Assembly: GCA_003117195.1 (NCBI GenBank)
Contig: BDSI01000022.1
Coordinates: 521,553-585,552 of the forward strand
Length of the DNA: 64,000 nt
From: Eudorina sp. 2006-703-Eu-15
Lineage: Eukaryota > Chlorophyta > Chlorophyceae > Chlamydomonadales > Volvocaceae
Direction of reading: 5' to 3'
The notes under the pieces are model-generated. The model had not been told where the DNA came from. It saw nothing but the letters and a program-made list of their open reading frames with translations, and searched no databases. The translations under genes and the position numbers were made by a program. Shown in pieces: positions 49,601 to 60,749 of this stretch. Positions within the stretch are counted from its first letter, which is position 1. Each line of letters begins with the position of its first letter.

Positions 49601-50336
49601 GAGTGTGTCGAGCAGCTGCTGCCCGGTGTACACGGTGGCTGTAGCACAGGGTGCAAGGGGTGCGGTGGAGAGGTTGGTCGGGTTGGTGTCCACACCGCCG
49701 CCGCCGGTGGGCACTACTGCTGGTGGGCCACTGAGACCCAGGCCGCGCGTTGCGAGCAGCGCGTCCCAGTCATCCGGGGGACAGGTCAGGGTGAGGCGCT
49801 CGGCGATCATGTTGGCACTGACAACTTTGCCGTAGAATAATTGCGCTGTGCCGGCCTGGGCGGAATTGTTAAAAAGGATGAATAAGTTTACAGTTGGCCC
49901 TAACATATCATGGCACAATCACATTACAGCAGGGCAAACGAACCTGTAGACCGACATCAGGCCAGCTTGCGGAAAGGCGGAATGTGCAAGCCCACTCCGT
50001 AAGCGACCACAAAGGCTCGCAAGTTGGCAGTTCCAGCGTAAGGCCTCTCGACAGCAACGGCTTGCGCGACGATGCTGGAGGCGGTAATGCTGCCGGAATC
50101 CATTCGCCTGGTTCGTGTGGCCAAAGCTTCAGAGCGTCTGCGAAGCCTGGTGCAGAGCCGAGCTGGATGGTGCAGTTGAGGATAATTGGGCGCGATGCCA
50201 CTGCGTCTATCGACCATAAGCAGCTAGCGCTGCCGTAACGGATTATCAAAAATGACAGAACCGTGAGGAATAGGAACTGAAGCTTTAAGCGGGTCTGACT
50301 AAGACAGGTGAAGCAAGTAAGTGATAAGCGGTCCAT
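34618..50336 (-). CDS. Large receptor-like protein kinase (TKL type) with beta-helix-like ectodomain
   Basis: Nineteen exons, all phase-consistent: 50336-49944, 49855-49155, 48841-48773, 48318-48216, 47298-47047, 46034-45960, 45746-45355, 45058-44940, 43718-43480, 43098-42837, 42277-41823, 41608-41183, 40867-40762, 40091-39896, 39615-39099, 38929-37517, 36741-36626, 35711-35531, 34794-34618; about 2063 residues. A signal peptide (LFLTVLSFLII) leads an ectodomain to ~residue 905 with repeated modules of type VLI-L--NITL-P and VTISG, suggestive of a parallel beta-helix. One membrane helix (about 912-937, LGGVIGGAVAAVVVLGLG) precedes RRRRR. A low-complexity juxtamembrane segment leads to a kinase domain: LLGRGAFGSVYLG, AAIKV (K about 1208), VMQFCEGGTL, HGDLTENNVLL (D about 1461), ISDFGLAVQ (D about 1900), AAPE, DIYSFGVLLW. 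A ~430-residue insert separates catalytic loop and DFG. Non-RD type. Exon 6 start and the exon 4-5 junction are the least certain. Ligand unknown. Confidence 0.85.
34787..34925 (+). repeat. Dispersed repeat family C, copy 2
   Basis: Shares GCAAGGGGCGTAGC and AAGCCCGGGAAATGCCCGTA with the copy at 20721-20850. It starts at the acceptor of the last exon of the receptor-like kinase gene and may supply that splice site. Confidence 0.65.
35405..35505 (+). repeat. Dispersed repeat family D (conserved tail), copy
   Basis: CCAGCGTCGGCCCGGCAGAT, then a CA run, then GGTTCGGTCGGCGGGCGGGT and TTCTTATCTAAACAG. The first block recurs inverted at 25365-25390. The second recurs, in either orientation, at 6617-6655, 11700-11727, 46965-46992 and 61537-61570. 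Confidence 0.6.
40332..40612 (+). repeat. Dispersed repeat B, copy 1
   Basis: About 280 bp highly similar to 60282-60558, in the same orientation, starting GTTCCTCGGCTTCCCTCCCT. Here it sits in the intron between receptor-like kinase exons 13 and 14, antisense to that gene. Confidence 0.9.
46395..46992 (+). repeat. Dispersed repeat B, diverged longer copy
   Basis: A segment with GATCGGTGGGGAGCCA resembles 60000-60070 (CACGGTGGGGAGCCATA). The part near 46800-46960 (CAGGTCGGTAAATAATCCG, GGTAAGTATATTGATACC) resembles repeat B, and a family D tail (GGGCGGGTTGCACCTCTAAA) closes it. This suggests one retroposon-like family with a conserved 3' end. Confidence 0.5.
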
Positions 50337-51293
50337 CTGTTCAGCAATAAGCTAATTTAATATATTACATACACAATACCTAAGTAAATTTGTGAGGGGC
50401 ATGATACAACGTCCAAGCCCAGTCCAAGTAAGTTTTTGTGATTTGCCTTGCCGCTAATGAGGTCCGATAGAAGGCGCACGTAAAATGCATACTTAGTACC
50501 GCTTCTGAGGGATAAAGCACACAGAAACGCAAAAGTGGAGTAAGTGCAGTATGGGCCGTACGCCGGCGTACGAACGCGCAATCAAATTACACATCCAAAT
50601 CAATAACTCAGCACAGCCGTTACGAGAACATTTGGTGATGATCTCATTGCGTCTGATATTGGTAGCACCTCTGGGTAGCACAGGTCAGAAAAAAGCGGCC
50701 ACAGATCGATGTGCGTATTGTCTAGTGTGTCACCTTGCTTTGCACATTGATCCGCTTTGATCGATGTGCGTAGTGCGCAAAGTGCAAAGCAAGGCGGCAT
50801 ACTCGAACATTAAGCTTACGCATTTTGGAAATCAGTAAAGCCTGTTAGTAAAGTGTTTGCCACCTCATTTCAAGCACCGTTACCGCAACGATTACAACTT
50901 CCGTCTGCGCATGGCTTGTTGAACTGTTGCCTGTGTCGTGACGCAATCACGCCTTGATCACGTTCGTATGCAAACGAGGTTGGGATTGGATGCTTTAGTT
51001 GATAACGCTGGGGGATGTGACACGTTTTGCGATATGCAGTCCGCTCGCGGCTGACGCCGTATCCGGTGACCAACCCGCGAAGTCCAACTGCTCATAATCA
51101 GCGTTAGTGAGCAAAGGCCCCGCACAGTCACGATCTTGTAACGTATTATTTCTTGATATGCTATCAAGGATAATGTCCAATAGGGAGTACCGTGCCGAAG
51201 TTACTGCGGTTACTGAATCACTGATCTATTGAGTGTTGCACCCAACCGAAAGGATCATCGTTTCATCGGCGCCCAAGGGTTCAACCTCATCTT

Positions 51294-51296
<3 letters not shown>

Positions 51297-51373
<77 letters not shown>
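51297..51373. repeat. Long (CAG)n microsatellite
   Basis: About 25 consecutive CAG/AGC triplets, reading as poly-Ser, poly-Gln or poly-Ala (plus) and poly-Leu, poly-Ala or poly-Cys (minus). Confidence 0.95.
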
Positions 51374-51381
<8 letters not shown>

Positions 51382-53559
51382 GGCAGCGCCAGGGCCTCCG
51401 GGGCGTTGGCGGCCGCAGCCAGCACCAGCGCGCTGCCGCCAGCTGCCGCCGCCGCTGGCCAGGGGTGCGGCGGCGCGTTGCGAGGTCCTGGCGGGAGAGG
51501 GGGGCCATCGAATATAACAAACCCCCCTCGGGAAAAGGGACGCAAGTAGACGGGGGAGGGGGCCCGAGCCATTTGCACCCAGCAGCCCATGGCGGCCGAC
51601 CCCGGAAGCCAGCGCGAGGCACATGACGCCGCTCCACATCCGGAGAACGGATACATGCCGGCAGCTGCGGGGTGTATCCGTGCGGGTTCCCGGCGGGGGA
51701 TGGAGGAGATGTCCTTGGTGAGGGGGCTACCCCCCGGGCGCCGTCCCTCCTCCCTCCTCCCTCCCCTCCCCGCCCCAGGTGGGGGTCCTCAGACCCGCGT
51801 ACAGTACCCCCTGCTGCCTCACCCATCTGGGTAGAGCAGAACCGGAGTCTCCCCATGATCCCCCTCACCAGGGCCCGAGGAGGGAGGCTGCGCTCCCGGA
51901 GTGTGGCACCCAGAGACATTAGGTTCAGACCGGGGAAGGAGACCCTCATTTAGGCGACCTCCCTCATCACCCCTCCTTGAAATGAGTGCTCCTCCACGGG
52001 TATCCCTTGCCCCCTTGCCTCCCCGACAATGCGATCCAGTGGGCTGCACCCACCATCACCTCGCCGCCGCAACCCAGCCAGCCAGCCAGCCAGCTCGCCC
52101 CATCCCCCGTACAACTGCGAGCGCGTCGGGAAGTGTGTCACCGGGAAGGCAACCAGCTGCTGCTGCTGCCACTACAGTAGTCATGCGGTTGGTACGGCAG
52201 CGCCGCCCATTTCCAGGCCCCACACGCCCAAATTGACACCGCCGCCGCTGAGGAGACGGACCCCGACCCAGGCCACTGCTATCGCAGCGGTGACGGCCAA
52301 CCCCGCTGGCAGCGAAGGACACGGCGTACAGGATGGCACCGCCCCCGCACGATGACCTTTCTTACCGTGGGCACCAGCGACACTTCATGATGGCAGCGCC
52401 GCGACTTACGTGCTGCGACGATCTCGGGGCCCTACGTTATAACCCCATCCTGCCCGCTCCTTCAAACCTATCTGGACGGCCTGCCCTGGAGTGGAGGTGT
52501 TGAAAAACACCTAGCGTGTGTCTGTTAAGCGCCTCAGCGTGCATGACGAACCGCTGCTGCAGCGGCGAGGCTCGACATGCCACGCAGGTCTGAAACCTGG
52601 ACACACGGTCTCATGCAGCGGAATGGGATATCAAACGACTCCGGGGATTTCTGGTGACCTCCGCAGCCACCCACCTACCTGCGCTCAGCCAGCAGCGCCG
52701 TCGGTTGGCCCCACCCGTCCTGGGGCCAACCTCCGACAACCCCCTCCGAGTACCTGGGGGGGCGGAGGTATCGTATTGAACGTCAGCGGTTCTGTGCTCC
52801 TCCGTCCCGTCGAGGGCTTGGACCCGACCCCCAGGGCATATGGGCAGTCCCACGAGGCGCTCCAACCGCGTCCGTTAACTGCCCAACACACTGCACTCTG
52901 GACAGGACGTCCATGGCGTTCGCCTCCTGGCCGCGTTGCTCGTATGGCACAAGGGATGGCGCGCCGTCATGTCGTACACTATGGACCTACCCTGTCACCA
53001 CGTCCGTACGTCCCGCATCCCCCAAACGCAAATCACGCAAAGCGCTGCGGGTGCTCTTCCACTCACACACACAGACACACACACACACCTGGTTGCATTC
53101 AAAACACATACCTGTCGGACGCCCCGGCGCTGCTGCTGCTGCTGCTGGGGCGGTGGCGATCGCATGAATGAGAGTGCGCACCATCCTTTACTTGATGTTT
53201 CAGGATGCTGCTGCTGCTGCTGCCGCTGCCCCGTAAGGACAGCTCCGGAGTCAAGATGTGGCCGCTGGCCAGCAGGCCTCACGGCTGCAGGTCGCCAACA
53301 GACCCACCTGTCCGACACAGGTCCCAGCTGCGCAGTTTCGTAGGTGCTGACGTACCTGCGGCGGCGGCCCAGGCGTTGGGTGAGGCCGGGGACGTATCCG
53401 CTGCCCCGCAGGTGGTCGCCGCCCGCTCCACCGCCGACCGCTGCTGACCTCCGCGCGGCTGGCCCGTGTGCTCGCCGCACGGTGCACGCCTCTGCTTGCT
53501 CGGGTCTTCAAGGCCGTGGGGGGCATCGGGTCCTGGACAGGTTCGTGTCGTCGCTCCCC

Positions 53560-54000
53560 AGGGCCGGGAACCCTACGTGGCGCGGCCTCCCCCCGCCACC
53601 TACCGCCCCACCAGTTTGCTCGACATGGACTACCGCACCCGCGCGCGCGTGCTGGCCCGTCTCCGGCTTCAGGTTTTGAGGCCTCACCAATTGATGCTGG
53701 AAAGACGGCTTTCCTCCCCTAATGTCAATCAAGACAGTGAAACCACGAAAGGTCACCGAATGGCTACCCTCGGCTCCCGCCGCATCGCCGACGACGTCTG
53801 GCTGCTTCAGGTGTTACCAGAGCTCCGGTGTGTGGAGCACCGCGCCGTGCTGGCCGTGTTCCTCGACTTGTGCAAGGCGTACTAGGTACGACACCGCCGA
53901 CCGCGGCTTCCTGGATGCTTCCTGCGGTGGGTGTTGCGACTTGACAGGGAAGCGGGGACCTCGGCACTCGCCGATGGCCACCGCTTCCTCCGCATCGTAG
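53560..54000 (+). mobile_element. Decayed LINE (non-LTR) reverse transcriptase fragment
   Basis: The frame at 53466-53885 contains RPTSLLDMDYRTRARVLARL, matching the YRPISLLN-DYKI-A--LA-RL block of LINE reverse transcriptases. It is followed by LCVEHRAVLAVFLDLCKAY-like sequence (seen as RCVEHRAVLAVFLDLCKAY), the block that carries the first catalytic Asp. A stop then follows, and the continuation YDTADRGFL is in another frame. A short unrelated insert lies between the two blocks. No endonuclease or YADD block found, so it is a dead fragment. Confidence 0.6.
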
Positions 54001-54612
54001 GTCGGCAAAAGGCTGCCCTCCTTGCTCCCCCGCTGTACCTCGCAGTGGGGCAGGCGCTCCTCGCCTGACTGAAGGTTCAGGGCATGGGTTGAGGGCCGCT
54101 GCGTCACGGCGTCCCAGTAGGCTGATGATTGCACCCTGTTACTGTGCAGGACTTTACATATATTCAACTGGGGCATTAGAGACGCCGTCCTGTGTGCCGC
54201 AGGGTGCCGCCATAGGTCATCGGAACGATCCGAAAGCTGAACCGCATCAGCTCGGCGCATCCCAAAGCGACATAATGCTGCCCAGAGTGGAATCGTGTTC
54301 ATCATTCACTGTGCTTCTATGCAGTACGACGATGGATGAATGTTTCGTTTTTTCCACAATTGTACGACGATTGATTGCGACGATTCTACTTCCTGACACC
54401 TTGAAGACCACGGCGCGCTTCCATGAAGAAATCGGGCCACACTGCCACTGACCCGCAATTTGAAATTAACCATACCACGATCGAAAGCCCAGGTCTGTGT
54501 GCTGTATCCGTCGATTGTCCGGAAACCGAACTCTAGCCACGACGCATCAATTGCAAACGGAAACAGATAAATGATCTAGTTGAGCGACCCAGATTGGCGC
54601 TTAGAACGGAGG

Positions 54613-55380
54613 ATGGCTGGTTATGCGTCCAGGCAAGCAATTAGCAAACTATTGCAAGGTACGCCTTGACACGGGGCAGCTGAGCTGTATGATACATTGC
54701 TGCAGAGGAGGCCTGAGCGCACGCCAGCAAGCACAAGACCAGGTTGCGATTAACGTTGGCAAGTTCGATTTTGACTCCGAAGTCGAAGGCCTCAGGAGCC
54801 ATGTCCAAAAGATCAAACAGGTAAAAACGTTGACAAATAACAATGAACGTTGTTCAACTAAATTTTAGAAATAAACTGCCTCTCCCGGTTTGCAGTTGTC
54901 ATTGGCTATCGAGACTGAGCAAAAAGAGCAAGGTCAGCTCATCAACTCATTGGTAAGATCGGTGGAATTCTTCTGGGGATGCTTCAGGCCTGCGCGCGCC
55001 TTGCACACGTCACCCCTTCACACCCCGTTCATACGCAGGAGGACACGCTTGAGCGGGCAAGGATGGTCATGCGGCGGGCGATGGGACGGCTGAACATTGC
55101 CTACCGCCAGGCGCAAAGCAATCACATGCTGTACCTCGTTCTCTTCGCCCTGCTCATGTTCACGGCCTTATACGTGTTGGGCAAGGTGAGGCTCAGCCGG
55201 GCATTTCGTGCTCTACCGGCTGACTGTTGCGAAGGGGACGACGCGCGCCTGCGGCAATAGACAGCGTCTTTCGCTCCTCCCCTCCCCCCGCCGTCCAAAT
55301 TGACAAGCCATGTGGTGTGACACCACTGAACGCCTGCGCAGGTCTATCGCATCGGACGGGCGGTTATCGGCGGGCGGTGA
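54613..55380 (+). CDS. Qc-SNARE of the Bet1/Sft1 type
   Basis: Predicted exons 54613-54658, 54708-54820, 54896-54952, 55039-55185 and 55342-55380 give 133 residues. Bet1/Sft1 SNAREs sit on vesicle or Golgi membranes and drive ER-Golgi or intra-Golgi fusion as the Qc helix of the four-helix bundle. The SNARE motif runs from VEGLRSHVQKIKQLSLAI through EQKEQGQLINSLED (probable zero-layer Gln in KEQG) to RAMGRL. A C-terminal membrane anchor (MLYLVLFALLMFTALYVLG) and a short basic lumenal tail RIGRAVIGGR follow. Length and tail-anchored layout are typical. The first intron would be only 49 bp. The alternative is an ATG at 54623 reading straight through to 54820, giving 146 residues with an unlikely Cys-rich start. 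Bet1 versus Sft1 cannot be decided by eye. Confidence 0.85.
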
Positions 55381-55830
55381 GGACCAGCGCTCACCGTAAC
55401 CTTACCAAACAGGGGGGTTGAAAGGCTGTGGAACAACTGATTTATGCTAATGTATTCGGCAAAACGCGCTTATGGGCTCGTGGGGGCCCATGTGCGGTAT
55501 GTCGTTCTTAGCTGCTGGGGTAACGACCACGGCTGACGGCGCCGTGTTTTCTAATTGAATTGGCGCATGCGTTGGAGGTACCTGCTCCTGCTTCTTGTGG
55601 ACATTGAGACAAGAAGCAGCGTCGAAGGATTTGCAGGTGGTGAAGGAGTTGGCGTGCTGTCCTTTGGTAGCTGGGTGTCGTGACGTCGATCGTTCGTGTC
55701 GGCAAAAGTTGGATCTTTTCGACTGGGCGGTATCCTTCGTAATCATTCTTTACAAAAATATACGTGGCGAAATGCTCCTGTAGCGGTGACTACGTCATTA
55801 GGCTTCTGATCTTTGCGTTCATTCAACATC
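55381..55830. other. Short intergenic region, SNARE to TIM21
   Basis: 450 bp with no supported gene. It must contain the SNARE 3' UTR and the TIM21 promoter. I found no TGTAA signal or clear TATA box. Confidence 0.5.
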
Positions 55831-58800
55831 ATGCAAAGCTCTCAATCGCGCATTCCGTGGTTGCTCAACACTGCTCTAGCAATTCATAAAGAACTTGCAT
55901 TATGTAGCAACTTCGCTCGGGCTTGGCAGCAAAGCGGGCGGAACATAACCACGGGCGTGGCGCTCGGCGGCCTGGTCCATAGATCACAACCTCTCGCAAA
56001 CTTCGGCGAACTCCTGAGATTTGCAGTGCATCAGCAGAATTACTCCTTGGCCGGCACGATTGCCCGAGCTCAACTGCTTTCGCAAGCGCAGCATCTGGCG
56101 GTGAGGCTGCTCTGGGCTGGCGTGCGAGGGTCGCGGCATTGACTGAAAGCTTTGGTCTGTGACGCAGCAAAGCCAGCCGCTGGGTCTACAATGCGTTCGG
56201 CGGTACTCCGCGTCGGCGAACACGCAGCCCAAAGAGCCGAAAGAGCAGGTGCGAAAGCACGGGCGGCGCGGGTGTGGAATCTGCAGCGCCCGAAAGGACG
56301 AGCGCAAGTCAGCGCCGGGCCTTGCCCGTTGCCGTCCTGGGGTTTGATGTCTGGCGGATGGGGAGGGGGACCGAGGGAGACGCAGGGTTAAGCGGGCCAA
56401 CACTGTCGACCCCAAAGAGCAACGGGCCTGGCCTGACCGCGTGGACGAAGCAACGAAGGCGGGATAAAGTTACGGCATGCTTCGGCACACAGTTGAGCGC
56501 GGACCTGTTCTTACATTTGCAGTCGCTGCGTCCGTGCCGTGTCCCTATTCCTGGCCACTGCAGCCGACGGGCCCACACCCCCGCGACACACCGACCCACA
56601 ACTCCGCTGCCATCATCGCCGACACTAACGCGACACACGCACACGGCCCGGTTGCATCCGACAGGGCCCATAGCGTAGTTCCACTGCCAAATGGGATTGC
56701 GGTCCCCTCCGCGGAGCGGCTTTGCACTGATTGCCGACCCACGCCGTCCTGACCTTCGTGATGGTCGCGTCCCGTTGCACCGTACATTCAACGCCGACTG
56801 GACACGCGCAAAGGATCGGGCGCTGACCCTCCACCCCTCTACCAATTTCCTATTACTCCACCCTTCGGGGCCGCGCGGCCCACGCGGCCATCAATCCGCT
56901 CACCAACACCCTGTTTTGGCCTTCGGGTGTGGGGCCCACTGTAGCACAACATTGCGACTACCACCGCGGGGAACTTGGCGCACCCGGGGCACCGGTAACG
57001 GATGCGCCCGGGGCGGCAAGCAGCGTTACGGGACACGCAGCCAGTCCCCGGTCCACGGCCATGCCGCCATCGCGCCACTGCCACGCCACCGTCGGTCCGC
57101 CATCGGTCCGCCATGCCCCGAGACCTGCCTTTGTCAGTGCCACCCCGCACGCGGTGCTTCACCCACATCCCATCCGCCTGTGAACCCGTCGTAGCAGTTG
57201 TCTTAGTTTGTCTTAGCAGTTATTTTAGTTTGTCTTATCAGTTATTTTAGTTTGTCTTAGCAGTCTCGGGCTGCGGCTGCGGATCGTCGTTGCATGTGAT
57301 ACCCACCCACCCGCCTGGCCCCCTCCCGCGCACACGCCACGCCGCCTGCCCCCCTCCCGTCTCAGTCCCCGGCGCGTGACCTCCCGCCCTCGCTGCTCAC
57401 CGCGGCTGTGTGCCCGCCCCCCGGCCCCGCGCTCCCCGGCCCCAGGCGTTCGACTCCCTGGAGCTGACGCAGGAGAAGATCGACTCCATCACGGACAAGA
57501 TCCCGCAGCGGCCGATGGGGGTGGTTGAGGGCACCAGCTACACCCTCATCATCATCGCGGCCTTCGGGGTGGGTGCGGCGGCCGGGCGGGCCGGGCCGGG
57601 CAGGACCTGGGGAGCGGACAAGACGGGCGGCAGGACGGAGCGGCAGACCGATAAGAGAACCGGGATTCACGAAGGACCCCAAGATGTCCGGGGTACCTAG
57701 AAAACTGAGCCGCGAGAAGCGGAGCCCAGCGGTATCCGGTGCGCGGTGTCCTGATCGCGAGTACCGTACGGTACCCCAGCCGCGCCACTGGGCGGATGAT
57801 GCGCGGGGGACCCCATTTCGTGGTCACTTCAGTTACCAACTAGGTCGGGTGGGCATCCTGTTGGCGCCAACGCGGTGCTGGGTACCGTATGCACGGGTGC
57901 ATTCTGCGCTTGCCGTTCGTTTCAGCCCCGGCCTCCGGCCCCCTGGTCCCCGCCCCGCCCCAGCGCAGGTCCTGGCCTTCGTGCTGTACCACGTGCTCTC
58001 GTCGCTCATCTTCGAGCCCACCGCCATGACGTGCTTCAACCTCACCCTGGAGCGCCTCAAACATGACCCGCGCATCACGGTGCGCATCGGCGGCGCCGAC
58101 GACATCCGCGGTGCGTGTTTGGGGCGGGCGGGGTGGGGGGTGCTTCTCGGGGATGGGCCGGGCTGGGCCGGGGTTGCGGAGCTGGGTTCGACCCTTCCTT
58201 ACGCCGTGGCCCGCTCCTGCCCGGCGCCCGGGGGCCGGAGCGGGTACACCGCCCGCTGGGCTGTGTGGGCGGTTGCTCTCAACTGCCCACCCATGCACCC
58301 ACGTGGGTCGCCTGCTGCAGCTCCGGAGGAGGGGTATCAAACCTCGCTGCTGCCAGAGCGACGGTCCATAGGTTACAGGCCCAGGGTCCGTCCGTGTGCA
58401 GGGCGCAGCGAGTGGGGCCCACCGGGGCGGAGGAGGGGAACCTCCGGAGGCTCTGTGCGGCCCCCGCTGGCGACTCTGCGGCCGGTCGCGCAGACGCGCA
58501 CCCGCACCCGTTTTGTGGCGCCGTGTGTGTGGCGCCGTGTGCTTAGGAAAAGAATCTGCCCGACCCAAACCGTGGGCGTGGGTGGCCGTGGGTGCGGGTG
58601 TTTGCGTCGCCTAAGGAGGCGTTCTTGGTGGCCGGGGGGCCCAGTCGGGGCTCATACTGCCTGACCCCGCGTGTCCGCTGACCGCCCGACACCCCTCCCA
58701 CTGCTCGCACCCATCCCCGCCTCATCTCGGGGTTAGGGTGTGTATGCGTGCGCTCCTCCCTCTGCCCTTCCCTGCGTGGATGACCCTCCGTTTCAGTGGC

Positions 58801-60749
58801 TCGGCTCGACTGCCGCACTGCTGGGTGCTCCGTGACCCTCAACACCGCCACCCCAACCCCAACCTCCTCCCGCCAATGTCCTGCACTGAACCCTCGCGCC
58901 AATCTCCTGCAACCCCGACCCCTCCCACCGCAGCTTGGGGCACCAACGCGGAGAGCCGAGTGGCGCGGCAGCAGATCCCGCACCAAATCTGGAAGGACGC
59001 CAACGGCGTGGAGCACGTGCGGGTGGGTGCGGGGGGGCGCGGGGGGGGGCGCGGGGGGGGGGGCGAGGGGGGGGGCGAGGGGGGGCGCGGGGGGGGGGGC
59101 GCAAGGGCCCACGGCCGCCCGGGGGCCGCTGCTGCCGAGAGAGGACCCGGGGGGCACTGCCGGCTTCGTGGAGGCGCGTGGGCGCCCCGGCCGGCTTCAG
59201 GCGCGAGTGGCGTCATCGCGCGGCCGGTGCTCCCACACAGCCAACGTGCGGATACCGTATCCTCCCCTCTTCGTACCTCGCCAGGAGCCGGTCCGTGAGG
59301 CCACGATGCAACCTCTGAATCCCCAACTCCGCTCCGCGCCCCTTTGCTGTGTGTTGCGCCTCCCGTCCTCCCTCAGATCCAGTTCAACATTAGGGGTCCC
59401 AGCGGGAGCGGCCTGGTGGGTGGCGGGGCGAGGCGGGCTGGACGCGGCCCCCGGTGGCGGGGCGGGCGGGAGGGGCCTTCGGACGTGTGACGAGTCGACT
59501 TGGCGGCCGGGGCCGGGGCGGGGCGGGGCGGGGCGGTCATCGCGACCACTTGACATGGCCCTTTGCCAACACGCGTTTGCCACACAGGCACAAGAACCGT
59601 GTCACGCCCACTCCACCCGCCCGCGGATCCCGCGCTCGGGCGCACCTCCTCTCCCCCCCCCAATCTCCCCCAAAGGAAGGCGGACCACATCGCTCTTTAG
59701 TGCCTCGACCGCACTGCCGCCACGCCCGTCGCAGCTGCCGCCCGCTATGTTCACATTCTCCGCTCCCCGCCTCAAGGCGTCCCGTGCACGCACGCGCCTT
59801 GACTCCCCCCCCCCGGTTTCGTGTGAGAATACCCTCCGGCGCGCGGCCTCCGGGCCGGCCCGGCCGTGTCGCCCCCCCACCTGTAACCGTCACAACGTCT
59901 TCGCCTCCCCGCCCCCCCGCGGCACCTCACCCCGCACCTCACGTACCCAACACAGCCCGCCCGACCGCCCTAGGCGCGCCACCACGCGGCACCCCACATG
60001 CAGGGGCTGCCCCGCTACGACCGGGCACGGTGGGGAGCCATATCCCGAACGTGGCCCGCCACCCGGTCGTCCGTTCCCGTGTCCCTGCCCCATGCTTACT
60101 CCCCCTGTCGTACATGCCGTACATGTCGTACGGCCTCCCGTCCCCGTCCCATATCCCACTTCCCCTCGTCCGCCCCGTCCTCTTTCGCGCCGCGCTGCCG
60201 CCCCGCCATTCTCGCATGCTGCCTTCTTTCTGATGTTTGCTTTTGTCATTCTTCGCAATCGTTGCCACCCTCGCTCACTCCGTTCCTCGGCTTCCCTCCC
60301 TGCATCGCCATGGCCCTGGACATCGCTCGCGGCGCGACTACTCTGTCTACCACCACAGGTCGGTAACGTATCTGTCCTTTCCGGGTTGGGCTGGGTTCGC
60401 AGTTTGCTTGTTGTGGCACTGCGGCAGCGCGGCCGCGCCGCCACGCGCCCGCGCGCGGTCTCTATCTTTTCGTTTGCTCTGCAGGTACCGCACCCCGTAA
60501 GTATACTGCGTTATGCTGGGTGTGCCCGGGTTCGTTCTACGGGTTTATTTATTTTTTTCAAATTAACCCCCCCCCCCGCCTCCTGCAACCCCACCCCGCG
60601 CCCTCCCCTCCTCCCCCGGTCCCCAGGTGAACGCCGACATGTACAAGGACGCGCAGGGCCAGTGGCAGTACACGTACCTGGTTGTGGACGCGTACCCCTC
60701 CGCGGGGGGAGCGCCGCCGCAGCGCCTGGCCATCATCACGGGCCGATGA
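55831..60749 (+). CDS. TIM21: Mitochondrial import inner membrane translocase subunit TIM21
   Basis: Six exons in phase (55831-56100, 57446-57568, 57969-58110, 58934-59022, 59377-59415, 60627-60749) give about 261 residues. TIM21 is an inner-membrane protein of the TIM23 complex that contacts TOM22 and respiratory complexes during presequence import. The N-terminal ~90 residues (exon 1) are Arg/Ser/Ala/Leu-rich with few acids, as expected of a mitochondrial presequence. One membrane helix (SYTLIIIAAFGVLAFVLYHV) spans exons 2-3. The intermembrane domain follows, with the family pattern FEPTAMTCFNLTLERLKHDP, then HVR-IQFNIRGPSGSGLV and the final QWQYTYLVVDAYPS strand pair ending LAIITGR. The intron before the last exon carries dispersed repeat B, and intron 4 has a G-rich tract (59023-59100). 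An extra N-terminal exon between 56100 and 57446 cannot be excluded, though the direct junction is in phase. Confidence 0.85.
60282..60558 (+). repeat. Dispersed repeat B, copy 2
   Basis: Near-identical to 40332-40612 over about 280 bp. It includes a GCGGCCGCGCCGCCACGCGC block and ends GGGTTTATTTATTTTTTTC. It lies in the last TIM21 intron, sense to the gene. Confidence 0.9.

Larger units (their letters stand above)
50337..54612. other. Gene-poor region with CAG tract and LINE relic
   Basis: 4.3 kb between the receptor-like kinase start and the SNARE gene. The first 900 bp presumably hold the receptor-like kinase promoter, but no motif was assignable. A CAG microsatellite and a decayed reverse transcriptase are listed separately. 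Frames at 51293-51949 (-) and 52518-53171 (+) are open for about 217 codons but show no family signature. Confidence 0.5.

Noticed and set aside
58115..59320. Long plus-strand GC-rich frames within TIM21 introns
   Set aside because: They overlap the TIM21 exon at 58934-59022 in other frames and are Gly/Arg/Pro artefacts of a G-rich tract.
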